Positions 1 through 18,800 of a stretch of DNA of 64,000 nucleotides are shown here, one piece after another (positions within the stretch are counted from its first letter, which is position 1; each line of letters begins with the position of its first letter). The stretch is from positions 9,191,001 through 9,255,000 of the forward strand of contig NC_082611.1 in assembly GCF_030936135.1 (NCBI RefSeq), in the 5' to 3' direction. Source of the stretch: Gavia stellata (taxonomy: Eukaryota; Chordata; Aves; Gaviiformes; Gaviidae). The position numbers and the translations under genes were made by a program. Below the pieces are notes generated by a model. It searched no databases, was not told the origin of the DNA, and was given only the letters and a program-made list of their open reading frames with translations.

Positions 1-6361
<6,361 letters not shown>

Positions 6362-6523
6362 GAGAAGTCTACAATGCCAATGAGGCCAAGAAAATGATTT
6401 GTACTTAGTTTCCTTAGATCTTTTGTTAACAAAAAGGCACCAATCCTATCTGAATGTGGCCCTTCTAGAGTATTCAAGAATGAAAAGTAAAATTTCAGCA
6501 ATAGACTGATTTCTACAGTTTTC

Positions 6524-6591
6524 TAATGGCAAGTATTAGATACATTTACTAGTAATACTGCAGGTATCTCATGTAATGGCAAGTATTAGAT
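6524..6591. repeat. Short direct repeat in CRYM 3' region
   Basis: An 18-base word, TAATGGCAAGTATTAGAT, occurs exactly twice, at 6524-6541 and 6574-6591, 50 bases apart, about 160 bases after the CRYM stop. It is probably a small local duplication within the 3' UTR or just downstream of it. Confidence 0.75.
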
Positions 6592-9500
6592 GTTTGCGGT
6601 GATACTAACAAGAGTATTTTTATATAGTCTGGTATAATTCTGGAATCAATACCTTTCCTACCTAATTATTTATGTAGCAGAAGTCTGTGGGTATATTTTG
6701 TGTCTTTAGAGAGGTAATTCATACTGGAGTAAAATATATCAGTTTGGAGAGTGGACTCTGGCATCATATTTACCTGTGACGGTGCTTCAAATGCATCTGT
6801 GAGTTTCAGTGCTACACTGACAATAACCCAGTCTTGAGTCTTTCCTGGGAACACAGCCCACGCCTGACTCCTGGGCACCCCTTCCCTTCCAGCTCAGAAT
6901 GGGATCTGGAAGTCACCATCATTGCTTTCACACCCAACAGTCCCCCTTCTCTGCCCTCAGATCCTCCTGAGTAGGAGTTTATATAAATAATGATGCCTCC
7001 ATACAGTTAGATTTCTGTCTGTTTTTGTAAAAGACCTGGCTCAGGAAGACAGAGTGCAAAAAATCGGAGCTAATATTATGTACATTTTAACTGGGAGTAA
7101 ACTATACTCAGTACCTCCCTTAGTACTTTCCTGAGAGGGATATTGCTATTTTCATTGCAAGGAGTCACCCAAAATGTGAGTACTAAAAATGTGTTTTGAT
7201 TTAACTTTTATCTATATTCTGTGGGGAGATTTTTTTATTAATTTATGGTGTTTGTAAGTTCTTTTTCTAAGCTTCTTGAAGATTGGAACTGCACAAATTG
7301 ATTTCAGTAGGATAAACTTCAAGTATACAACCAAGTATTTTTACCTTGGCTGGACTATGCTTCAATTGGTAATTGTTGTCTTATCCCAGTGGATATTTGC
7401 TAGGGCAGGAATTTCCACGAGTGTTTCTTGGCAGAGGAACGCGGTGATGTTCTACATAAGGAAACGTTCCAGTTTTGTGCTGTTATGCAACTGTCTGACA
7501 AAAGATTGAGCATCTGCTGGAAAATAGCTATTGCCCTGGAAACAAATTCCTGTCTCAGGCTCGAGTTGTGCCTTACGAAATTTTATTTCTACTTACATAT
7601 TATTTCATGCAGGGTATTAAGTGTTTCTTCACTCTGCGGAAAGATTAGATGACATGGTCATTCTATATTGATGCCAGTAGAATACAGCAGAGCAACAGGA
7701 AGGAGGTTCAGAAGCAGTTAGCATTAAAGCCCTTGACGGTGCGTAAGTAAGTATAGAAGAGGTTAATGAGTACAGTGTAGGTGTGACGTAAATAATACTC
7801 CAAGTTATAAGCCTGGTGTAAACTAGTTGGCAAAAAGTAGTAAGTGGCACAGTTTGTAATTTGCAGAGTTTTAGCATGGAAGGGTACCAGACCAGTAAGT
7901 GAGCAGGGCCAACGGATGTGTTTGTGTGGATAGAAATCTAACTCCATTTGACCTTGTTTATATCAGCAGAAACAAGAACAGAAATTTCTCTATAAGCTTT
8001 GCATTTTTTAATTGTAGTGAAATTACCCTTCTATTTTTCCACATCTCTTTTTTTCTATGTAATTTCTGGCGTGTTCAGAAATGTATGTGTTGACTTCGCC
8101 TGTTAATTCAGCAGTGGAGAACTCCACTAGTGTGAGACAAACGTGACAACCATCGATGTTCCGTAACTGAAGAACTGTATGGGAACTTGTACTTACTTTT
8201 TATGATAATATTATCCCAGTTCTGTGCCTGTGTAAAACAAGGTTTGTAATTTGAAGTGAGACATAGTGTTTGGGAAGAAGATAAATACAGTTTGTTTTCA
8301 CATGTACTCTTCTACAGACTATGCACTTTAAAAGTTGATGGAACCAGTCCAAAACCTTGGTTCTGAAAACCCACAGTGTTCTCAGCTTTCATTGGCAATA
8401 GGAGGTTCTGGGAGCCTGGCTTCAGCATTGTACCTCTGAATTCATGAAGAGGATTCGATTCGGTTACAATGGGAGTTACTTGGATGCCGTCTTTAGATTT
8501 TTTTTTTTTTTGAGGGGAAATAATAGCCTTAATTTCCATGTTTCCTTCTCTTACAAATCAGAGTCTGAGGAAATTGTGTAACTTGCGTTTATGTTAAAAT
8601 TAAATAGATGCTGCTGTTTTTCTTTGACTTTCATTTTGTTGTCCATTACTTTTGGTGGTTTGGTTTTTTTGAAGATGAGGAAGAAAGTATTCAAGTTGTT
8701 GCAGTGACTACTCTCTCAGTTAATATGATCGCTGAATGTAAAGGGGAAAATAAATTGAGACTGCCCCGCTCCACTGTGATACTCAGTTTTGCAGTCATTA
8801 TCCCATGCTGCACATTCCCTCCTCTTGCTGTCTGTCCAGTGCAGAATATTAAATCCTTAAGGAAGGAGAATCTTGTGCTTGGCAGGGCTGTAATCATGTG
8901 AGATCCCATGGTGTTATGATTTGGGTTTGGATTGGGCTGTAAGATTGCACATGTGATACATAAAGTGTCTCTAACTGAACCGTGCTGTACGAATGTTACT
9001 AAGGAGTCAGATCTGGGATTCACTAATTCAAATATCTCAAATTATAAAAGAAACAAAGGGGTTGGCGAAAAAATTCGGGGAACAGCAAAGCACATAAGTG
9101 GAAAAAACTGAAATGTGAGTGTTCCTGTTTATTACTTTTTTCCCGAGTTGTTCCACATGGTTACTTTATACCAGAGGCCAATTTCCAGGACCACCCTGCA
9201 AGAAAAGGACTTAGCACTATTGCACTTTTTACAGTTCATTTTAAAAGGAGATAGATATATCGGAGTTGATTCAGTTGCCTAAAAAATGTGTCATGTGGGG
9301 TGCTCTGGGGCTTCTTATTCAGTCTCTAGATGCAGTTCTAGAAGGACAGGGAACTCCTTCCCATAGACCTTTCTGCTAGCTCCATGGGACATACTAAACA
9401 TGCTGGATACTTGTGACACCTGAGGCAATTAATGTGCAGGTAGTCTCTGCCCGTTATCTCTGGTTGTCAGAGGCTGTAGCAGTCAGGCAGATTTACAGAT

Positions 9501-10984
9501 GGGTGTGCAGAGAGGCAGATTTTCAGTGCAATTTAGAGATACTGGGGGCCTATCACAGAGCTGCTGAAGCTGATCTGTGATAATGGCAGTTATTGGACAG
9601 GTCCTCCGTGAGTGAGGCCATTCACTGATGTTTTGATGGTGTGTTGGGGGCAGGTCACAAGCATTTGGGCAGGTAAAGAACCAGCAAATACATCAGTTAT
9701 GTGCCTGAGAATGACAGGATTTGGCCCTTCAAAATCCACTCATCATATGCCTTCAAATATGTAAGATTCATCATTTCCTTCTTGCTTTGTTAAACAGTTG
9801 GGGGTTTCTGAGCCAAAATGGAAACAACCCAGCAGATTAATAACACAGAGTCTGGGGCCATGCTGTCTGATTTAACTACTGTGCTAAGCACAGCAGTCAC
9901 TTAAGGTTGTGCAGAACAGGACTCTGATGTGACTGCTTAATAAAAGAAAATATCAGCCTGCTTAAGTATAGGAATCCAAGGAGGAAAGAGTGCAGTACGA
10001 AGTCCAGCCAGGAAAAGGAATTATAATATACAAATCAAAGTAACAAGAAGATGTGGAAAGAAGGAAGCATGACAAAATAGATTATTAACTAGGATTAGTA
10101 TAGCCTTAAGGAAAAAACGATAGCTAACTCATGGAAAGCTATAAAAAGAGATTTAAAGGTAAAAGTCCTGCTAATAATTGTGCCTCTAAAATCTGAGATC
10201 TTAGGCAGAACAAGACTGCTACAAGCACCTTACTAGGTTCACAAAACTCAACTGGAGTGATTAATTTGTATCAGATTGTGCTGTCTTCCCAAGGGAACAG
10301 GCCTAAGAGAGATGAAGGGAACTCTGCTGTGAATGCCTCCAGACAGACTGCAAAGAACAGGAGCTTCCACAGAAGCACAGTCTCATTTTCTTTCTCTTTT
10401 CATGAGCTGGGGGTGGGTGTGTTACATGCAGTTTTCAGGCTGGGGCCGACAACAATCAACAGAAAATGCTGGGTGATGAGAGTCCTGGTTTCTGGGACTA
10501 CATGGCAAATGCACGCTATAGGAACCAAGCTGAGGATATACCAAACCAGATCAAAAATGTTGAAAATAAACCCTCAGCTTCTTGTAGTTAAAAGTACTGC
10601 AGTCTTGATGCCATTTAGGGCATGATGGATGCTGGCAACTGGGTCCAGTCTAATGAGACAAGAAAAAGGAATATACAACTCACACCAAACATCTCTTGGC
10701 AAGGTACTTCATATATTTTTAAATTAATATCAATACAGTAGCAAAACACTTCACTGACAAGAACATGAAACTGGCTCTAAATTAGTCTTATTTACATTCA
10801 TTCAGAGGCTATTAGAGTCAATAAGCCATAGCTGAAATCAAGATTCAGATGCTATTTCTAACGTATCATCAGTACTGGGGAGGGTGGTTTGTAGCAACCT
10901 AACAGAAGCGAATGGAAAAATCTCAAAGCTCTCAAGCTTTGGGAATGCTCTTTGCATTGTGGTTTTGGAGAAGAAGGGAAGGGC

Positions 10985-10990
10985 TTTATT
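10985..10990 (-). terminator. Candidate ANKS4B polyadenylation signal
   Basis: TTTATT on the plus strand reads AATAAA on the minus strand, about 340 bases beyond the ANKS4B stop codon. The distance suits a short 3' UTR. No transcript evidence is available here. Confidence 0.4.
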
Positions 10991-11330
10991 AAGGAATGTA
11001 GTGTGGCTGGCCTTCACTGATATTTTAAGTTATTCCAATGAGAAGAAACCCAATCCCCAGAAACAGTTTAGGGAGAAAAAGGTTTAAATCTGTAACTTTG
11101 GGGTTTTTACCTTCACATTCTTTCTTTTTGGCAGAATATGCTTGAATTAATACCCTGCACACCACAGCCATCTATCCAGAGAAAAAAATCTTTGTCCTTG
11201 CTGCACTTTCTAAAGCAATTGGTAACCTCTCTGCCTTTGGCTTTAGCAGACATCTGAAAAGAATTGCATGCTCTCTGGAAAGAGGAAAAGAATGAATCAG
11301 TGTGCAGGTTACAGCAACAGGGATGTTAAT

Positions 11331-14300
11331 TTATAGGCAAGTATCTACAGTCTTTCCAGGGTTCTTGAGTGCTTCTTTTCTTTTATTGACGGCATTCAGG
11401 ACTTTCTTTCTTGGCCCAAGCTCCATCTGAATGCTCTGTAGATCTTCATCAGAACATAGCATCAGGGCATCTAAATCAATTTTTTCCCTCATGAAGACTG
11501 GAAGAAACTCATCCAGCATCTGTGATGCCAGAAATACCTCAAGGGGCGTGTTCTCTGCTTCCTCGTCATCCCAAATGACTTCTTCCTCATGCCAAGGGGT
11601 ATCAGCACCATTTTCACCATCATCTTCCCGGCCGTTCTCAGCATTTTCATACTGAAAGAGCTCACTGGACATTTTAAAGCTTATACCTTCTTTCTCAGAA
11701 GACACAGTTCCAGGATTTACATCTGCAGCCAAGTTCCTTCCAAATACAATCTTGCCGAGACCTGGCCGCTTAAAAATGGAGAGCTGGCTGTCACTATCAG
11801 AAAAGTTTTTCTCTCCGAGGTCATTCAGTAATTCATCCTCCTCTTTCTCATCAAACAAATGCATCACAGTTCTCCTACCCGTACCACCCTCTTGGTCATT
11901 GCTTTGTGTTTCCTGGCTTCTTGTGCTGTCAGCTGTCCTTTTTGCCTTCAGTTTGAAGGTATCTTTTAGATTTTTGGAGAAAGGACTTGTTGTATTTGAA
12001 GCAAAGAGACTAGGCAACTTTACTCTGGATTGTGTCCCTCGGGAAGAATTTACTGTGCCAACCTTTTCTTTCATGTAATTCCGGTTCATTTCATGCTGGT
12101 GTTTCTCTTGGCGCTTCTCGCATTCCTTGATCTGTTTCTCCACATTCCTCTGGGCCTGCGCTTTGAGTTTGGAGACCTTCTTTGGGTTCAGCATGTTCTG
12201 CTCGGTTGCAGCTTTGTCCAGGATTCGGACACATTCGTTGCGGTCTCTGCTGGCAGCCACCTCCAGGGGAGTGCGGAAGTCGTTGTCCAGAGCAAATATG
12301 TTGGCACCGAAGTTGATCAAAAAAGAAACACAATGGATATGACCATTGCAAGCGGCGTGGTGGAGAGGGGTGTTCCCCCAGATGTCACATTTGTCCGGAT
12401 CACCTCTGAGAAGGAAAATAGCACACAGTGAGCTGGACGTATCCAAGCATAGCACTGCAGTGGGATTGAACAGATACTAAATGTTTAGCTCAGCTTTGCT
12501 ATGAGGAGTACAGCCCAATGCAAATGAGTCAGCTTGGCTCCATCCTCTAGAAGGGCACTGCACCTACTTACACAAGCACTGAGTTTGGCTGCGTGTGTGG
12601 CATTAGCTCTAATTCCTGCCTGTCTGTGGGCTCAGGCTTCAACTTACACTCATTGGAATTAATGGCAAAATTGTTTCAATAGGATTTGGGTGGAATATTT
12701 TAAAGACTCTTTGGTGAGTCTTCTCTTTTGCGTGTCAAATGCAGGGACAATATTAGGAGGGTTCTTCCCTGCCACAGTGATACATATTTAATGAGCCCAT
12801 GCAATAACGGGTTTGGTGGGTAATCGGTAAATGATTAGGAGTAAAGCCCTGATTACACATTTGTCTCCATTGCTATTAGCTTAAGCTCAGATAGGCCCGT
12901 TGTTTTTCTTCAGCTCTTTTGTTCTCTTTAAGCTGCTTTTGCTCGTGGGGTTTGAAAAACAGAAGCTTATTTGAAAATAAAATACCACATCTTTTCAATT
13001 TAATTTAAATCCAGTGAAAAGTACCGCTTTCTTTTTAACTCTTGCACTGACTTCACACTGAACTGCTGCCTGCAGATAAGAATCGGCTTGAATCTTTTAA
13101 TTCGTATTTGGCAGGATCAGCGTTAGTAATGGTTCAGAACAGAGCTTGAGTCATCGACCAATAACCAAGGCAGCCACAGTAGCCCAAAACCTTTAATAAC
13201 TTAAGAGCCAGGGGCCAAATTTACAAGGAGGATTTCTGCTTTTGGGAGTTTAAGTATTTCAATGTCTTGGAGATTTGTTCCATGGCAGCTGTACTATGAA
13301 TTAAATGGCACATCCTATCACAAAATCTCCTTCAGGCATTGATCTCTGGCTTTGAGTATCTCTGAAGAAAATATTTGTTGAGGGCCATATCTGAAAACAT
13401 CCTTTAGCCTGAAATGCCACAGCCAAGGGAGAGGTTGGGGGTCCCCGCAGGGCTGAGACATGGAGCTGCTCGCACTGAGAAACAATGGCAACTCTGAGCA
13501 TGCCAGGCTGCGAGAGCGCAGGCGTTTCTACACGGAGGTGGCAGCTGAGGATCAAAGTTTCTCCACTTAGACATATGGAAACCATGTGTACATATTTCTG
13601 CTTTTGTGGCTCTGCCCTGGGGAACTGCCTGACTGTGGCCGACCGTGCTAGATCCCTTAATTCCCACATTAGCAAACAGGCTGCGTTATCCTGAGCCTTG
13701 GGAGTGCTGGGTCATCCATCCTTCCCAGGTCCCTTCATAGCTGTTTGTGGTCTTTTTTCCCTGTGGAGCCTGCCAGCCTTTGAGCCTCAAACAATTGACA
13801 AACTAGAGTGTCTGTTCCCAGCTCAGTGGGACTTTGGATAAGGTTTGACATATACTTTGGATTCTCATACTCCTCTTTTCCCTGCTTTCCCAAGAAAGAG
13901 GCTCACACAAAAGAGAGCAGATCTGCTACTTGGTCTTGCCTTTATTCATGTACCTGCAAAGCAAGCAGAGAAAACATCTCTTGATGCCTGGGAAGATAAA
14001 TTATTTCAAGATGAAAGGGGCTTATTGTTAGTATTGCTACATTTTCCAAGAGCTGAATGTGTTGCAAGCTTCAGAGTTGTAAAATCTGCAACCACTCTAA
14101 AGAAAACCATCCTGTATCTCAGTGCCTTTGTCAGGAAACCTCTTCAAGGAAAGGTTGAAATTGTTGAAATGTTGAAAATAATTAAAGTACTTTCTCACAG
14201 GAAAACATTAACTGACTGCAGAACAGATTGAATGTCTTCCAAAATTCAGCTTCTCCCAAGAAAACCGGTGAGACTACAGCCATATCTCTGACAGCCCCAG

Positions 14301-15878
14301 CTTGCTGATCATGTCAAAAAATCTTGGATTAACATAGAACTGAATGCATATGTTTGAAGGTTTTGAGGGCAATACTGTCCCAAAGCTGTCCTCTACCAAG
14401 AAAAAGAGTTAGAAATATGTTAAATAGCAAATACATAGAAATTCTGATCTTCGTGTCATCCTCTGTGACTTCTATCAGCTTATATGGTGGAAGACATTTT
14501 TCACTCAAATTTTGAAAAAAATTATTTTGTTATTTGTTCCTTAGCTAGTTGCTCTGTCTTCTAGGTGTTCAGGGACAAACCATTATTGACTTTAGATACT
14601 TCCTTGGAGCTGCCTTAATTATACGAGTTGAAAAACTGCCAATCTATTTTTGCTTCTCTTGGGGGTACAGCAATAACCATGCAGTCCAAAGGTCTTTTTT
14701 ACTGTGTTATTACAGCCACACCTGAGCTCAATGAGCTATAAAGCAAATCTATGAAAAACCTATTTTTATTCCATGTTTTCAATTCTATTTTTGATAAAAG
14801 AAAACTGAGATACATCCGAATAGTTATTCAACTTTTCCCTCCAATCTCCTTTAAACTATTATGATTGAAAATACAGGTCAACTTAATCTTCATCTCAGCC
14901 CAGAAAGAATATTTTATTAACTTATCTCTACATAACAGCAGATTTTCTTTTATCAGATCTTATTACAGAATCACAGTTTAAAAGGTAGGCTCCAAGCAAG
15001 ACAGTATGGTGGGTGGGGAGGTAATTACCATTTCAATAATACATTTTAAGCATGTAGTACATTTAAATGATAACAAATAGAAATATTACTATTAGAAAAT
15101 AAACCTGTAGAAAACCTTCCTTTACTTTTTTCTTTTTTTTTCCAGGTTTGCAAGTATTATACTGCAGCTTCTGAAACAGTATTATCATTTTTATCGTGAT
15201 GGTAGTTGCTAACACTATAAAAAGCAGAGAAATAACAATTTTAGATGTTACTGTCTCAAAACTATCCGTTGTGACTTGCCTCTGGAAAGCATTAAACCTT
15301 CACAGGTGTCTACTAACTGCACTTTGGAAGCAAATGGGAGAGATTTTTTGCTAAAAATGTTTCAAACTGCATTTATCTAGAGCCAGTTTCAAAGACATGT
15401 TATAATCACAGGTTGTTGGCCAACTTCTCCTCCATTACAGCGAGGCGAGGTCCCAGAGCCCTGCTCCTACTAACCGCTCCCTGCAGACTCCATGTATGAG
15501 GCGGTCCCGCCGATGTCGATGCGGCTTCACTGACCGCACATACAGACCTGCTTGCAGGTTCTGGGCCATTGTGAATGAATTTTGGCAATGCATTGAAAGA
15601 AATGACTGTGATTTTCAGCCTTTTGGGTCTGAGGTCATCGGGGCATTAGAAAAATGACGCACTCATTACAGATTTAAGGCAGAGGCTTTAAGCAGTGGAG
15701 GCTGATTGACTTACCCCCTCCGACATATGACTTCCAGAGCTTCTAGATACCCATGGTATGCTGCCAGCAGGGTGGGCGTCATCCCATCTTCATCTGAAGT
15801 ATTGAGGTCTTTCCTCGTGGCTTCTTTCAAGAGGTCCAAATTGCCGTCGGCTGCTGCTTTGTGATACCTGCTGGACAT
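11331..15878 (-). CDS. ANKS4B: ANKS4B (harmonin-interacting ankyrin repeat protein, Harp), two coding exons
   Basis: Exon 1 is 15878-15715 (ATG 15878-15876, then a GTAAGT donor). Exon 2 is 12405-11331, with acceptor CTCAG. The phase-2 junction gives ICRRGGDPDKC and a 412-residue protein, against 417 in human as I recall. The start was chosen because [12 protein letters not shown] aligns with the human N-terminus; the frame stays open 37 codons further 5'. Ankyrin repeats cover about residues 1-130, including [14 protein letters not shown] charged linker follows ([14 protein letters not shown], then acidic stretches). A SAM domain spans about 341-402. The C-terminus DTCL is a class-I PDZ ligand. 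In mammals this protein binds harmonin and the intermicrovillar adhesion complex that organises brush-border microvilli (established knowledge). I see no break. Confidence 0.96.
12406..15714 (-). other. ANKS4B intron
   Basis: This is the single intron, 3.3 kb, between the two ANKS4B exons. Open frames at 13301-13694 (both strands) and 13845-14231 (plus) have no family resemblance. I saw no repeat family. Confidence 0.8.
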
Positions 15879-18800
15879 TTTCCCTAACTTCTGGTTTCCC
15901 AAAGCAGCTCTGAACGATATCCAGACTGTACAGTCACCCTTCCGTAACAGGCATAGTTCATTAATGATTACAAGTTGAGACATCCCCATGAGGATGGAAA
16001 TGAGGAGGCAAAGTTCATCCTAGCAGACAACTTTCTAGAGCTCTGCATAGGTAATAAGGTGATGGTGTGGTGAATGCTTTCATTTTCTGGAAGGTGGCTC
16101 TGCCGTTTACCATTTGTTGCATATTTCACTCTTTAAACGTAGAGGGGATTCATTCATCTTCTCTGTGTCTGTGCCCAGCTGTTCTGCGAAAACTTCAAAA
16201 GGGCCTTGAACTTCAAAAAAACCTTCAAAACCTGAAAAAAATCTTCAAAAGGCCGTGAATGTCAGTACGACCAGATTTCACCCTAAGTACTAAGGTATCC
16301 CTGAGTTTTGATAGGATGAAATGCATGAGCAGTTAGTTTTACTGGTGAAGTCCTTTGTAACCTATCAGTTACTGGGCTGCTGCCTTTAAAAACAAGCCTC
16401 TCCCCCGCCAAACCAGGCACATCCATGAAGCCGTTTCATGCACAGGGATTGATGTGCGGATGGAAACAGGCCTGTCAGGACCAGGGTGGTGGTCGGATAA
16501 ATCCGCCAGCAGGTCCACAAGTCACAGCAGGCAAAACCACGAACTAGTGTGAGCCTTTTAACTGCAGATTGTACTTCATCAGAGGATCGTAAGGCACTTG
16601 GCAAATACGAAGTCATCTAACGGGTATTGTAATCTCTGGTTTAGATGCAAAAAATGTGCAGCATTTCCTCAGGATAGCACAGGGAACTCAAGAGATGGAA
16701 ACGTGATGGGCCTGAACCCACCGCCCCAGCCTGGGCACTGTGGTCCTGACCTGGGAGCCGATGGGTCCGGTCCCCATCTCACATAACCACTTCTCGCTTT
16801 AGAAATCATTTCCCCTGATTTCAGTGGTGTTAAGGGCTACCTCTGTGAGTAGAAGCTTATAGAATTGGTCTGTAATTCTAATTTTTAGGTTCAAGAGATT
16901 TACTAAGAGAAACCCATGCAAAAGGTCAGTTTTAAAACGGCAGCTGAGAAGAAATCAGTAAGAGACTGCCTGCTGCTTAATAAAATGCTGCAGGCTGGCT
17001 GTTATTCTGGTCACATTCACAACAGCTGCCAGATAAATGTTACTTTTTTGTCAAGCTGTTTTCTATGACTAACTGAATTAACCCGTACCTTAGAGAATCT
17101 ACCCTCAGCAATTAGCAGTGAGGTTTTGTTGCTTATTATGCCCCATTACAGAAGCAGTAGCAATTCCAAACCAACTCATTGTCCAGAGTTGGTGCAATTA
17201 CTGAATGGAGTGCCACCTCATTTACTTCCCACAATGCCACCCATGTAATACACCGGGGACCTCTCCAAATGGGCTTTCTCTCTCAATTATTTTCTCAGAC
17301 AGGGATTGAAGACCTCTTCAGGAGTAAACTTGTACCAACGTTTTCCTCCATGAGCACAAGGAGGGTCAGTCAGATCCCGTGACAGGTTTGAATCTTTGAA
17401 TAAACAAGTCTAGGTAGGAGCAAACGAAAGCCCTGGTTTTCCTTCATGGCACCCACAGGCACAGTCATCCCCGGCACTCTCCTGCCGTCTCAGGGCAGAG
17501 AGGAAGGGCTGTGCTTCACCCAGGCCACCTCCATCCCCGCATTAGAAGACAGTTTTACCCGCAGCCCTTTTTCAAGTTCCCTGCATTGCCATTAATAATT
17601 TTCTAATTAAAAATGCAGTCATTTATTCCATTTTCTATTTAACCAGGCTCAAAACTGAGTTAAAATTGCAGCTACTAGAAAAAACTAGCTATTGCAGAAC
17701 AAAGACAGGTAATACATATACTTTTTTATGTATATATTAGATTAGCTGTTTCTTGATGCCATTCAATTTTATTTCCTTTACTGAGTAGTGTGAGCTCTTT
17801 TACTCTCCAGAGTGTAAAATGATCACCAAGGCACATACTGCCTATGCCACTGGTGCCAAGTAGAAGAGAGGAGACAGCAATTTTCTTGTATGTTGACATT
17901 TCGCATTGCTAGCTACACCAATGGAAGTGAGTTGGTGGCAAAAGAGACCTTTTCGTTTTTCAAGATTATTGATTTCTACTACAGAAGTACATTAATTTGC
18001 TTTTCTGTTAATTAATTCAGCACACAAAGTGTTGATCTCAGGGTGATTTTTATCAGCTAACATCTGAAAATACTGATTTTAAAAGAAATTTACTCTCTAT
18101 CATGCTAAGTGGGAAACCATTGTTCCAAGTTTTAATTAGAAGTAAAGCAAAACCCCCATCAATTGGAGAGAAGCTTTGGGACTTTGCAAGCTTTATTATT
18201 ATTTATGTCACAAAAGTGGGCATCACAAAAAAGAAAGAAAAAGAAAAGACCAAACAAAATCTCCATCTGTTTCTAAACTCCTGGTATTTGTTCATCTTTG
18301 TCCCATCCAAAAACCTCAACTTAAAATGCGATAAATGATTCAACATCAAATGAGCTAAATTTCTCAGCCCGAATGGAGATTTTTCTTTTGAGACTAAAGC
18401 TCAAAATTGTGAACTTTTTCAGCTCCCTGAGTAGTTAGAATGAAGCTTTTCTTTTGGAGCTTGAAAAGAACTTCAAAACCGTTCCACTTCCAATTGAAAT
18501 GTCTTACCAGGCTCAGGAGAAACTCTGTTGTGATGGTACGTGGTGTTGTAAGCTAATGAATTATTTAACTAGCAGTTTTGATTTGTTACTGGATTTTGCT
18601 GTCTCTGATTATTGCTCTAGTTTTTTAAGAACTATCTTAAATAAAATATTACCAGTTAAACAAACTATTTAGATTGAAAGACTACAGCATCATTAGTTAC
18701 GTTGTTCTAGATAACTCAAAGCCCGGTCTGAACAGCAATTTTGTTGTGCCATCTGTTTTGCATGAGGTATTATCCAGCACATTTCCTCATTGCAACTTTT

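Larger units (their letters stand above)
6362..11330. other. CRYM-ANKS4B tail-to-tail intergenic region and 3' UTRs
   Basis: No gene is recognised. The proximal part should be CRYM 3' UTR, but I could not place its polyA site with confidence; AATAAA-like words near 8599 and 8748 are far from the stop. Open frames at 8691-9023 (minus) and 10257-10625 (plus) have no domains, biased composition or splice context. No transposon was recognised. Confidence 0.5.

Noticed and set aside
8691-9023. 110-codon minus-strand frame in the CRYM-ANKS4B gap
   Set aside because: No family resemblance, and an unrelated frame of similar length overlaps it on the plus strand.
10257-10625. 122-codon plus-strand frame
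   Set aside because: Begins without a convincing start context; no domain or neighbouring exon.
11431-12431. Several plus-strand frames of 70-133 codons
   Set aside because: They are antisense shadows of ANKS4B exon 2.
13845-14231. 128-codon plus-strand frame inside the ANKS4B intron
   Set aside because: No recognisable motif; considered as a nested gene and dropped for lack of evidence.
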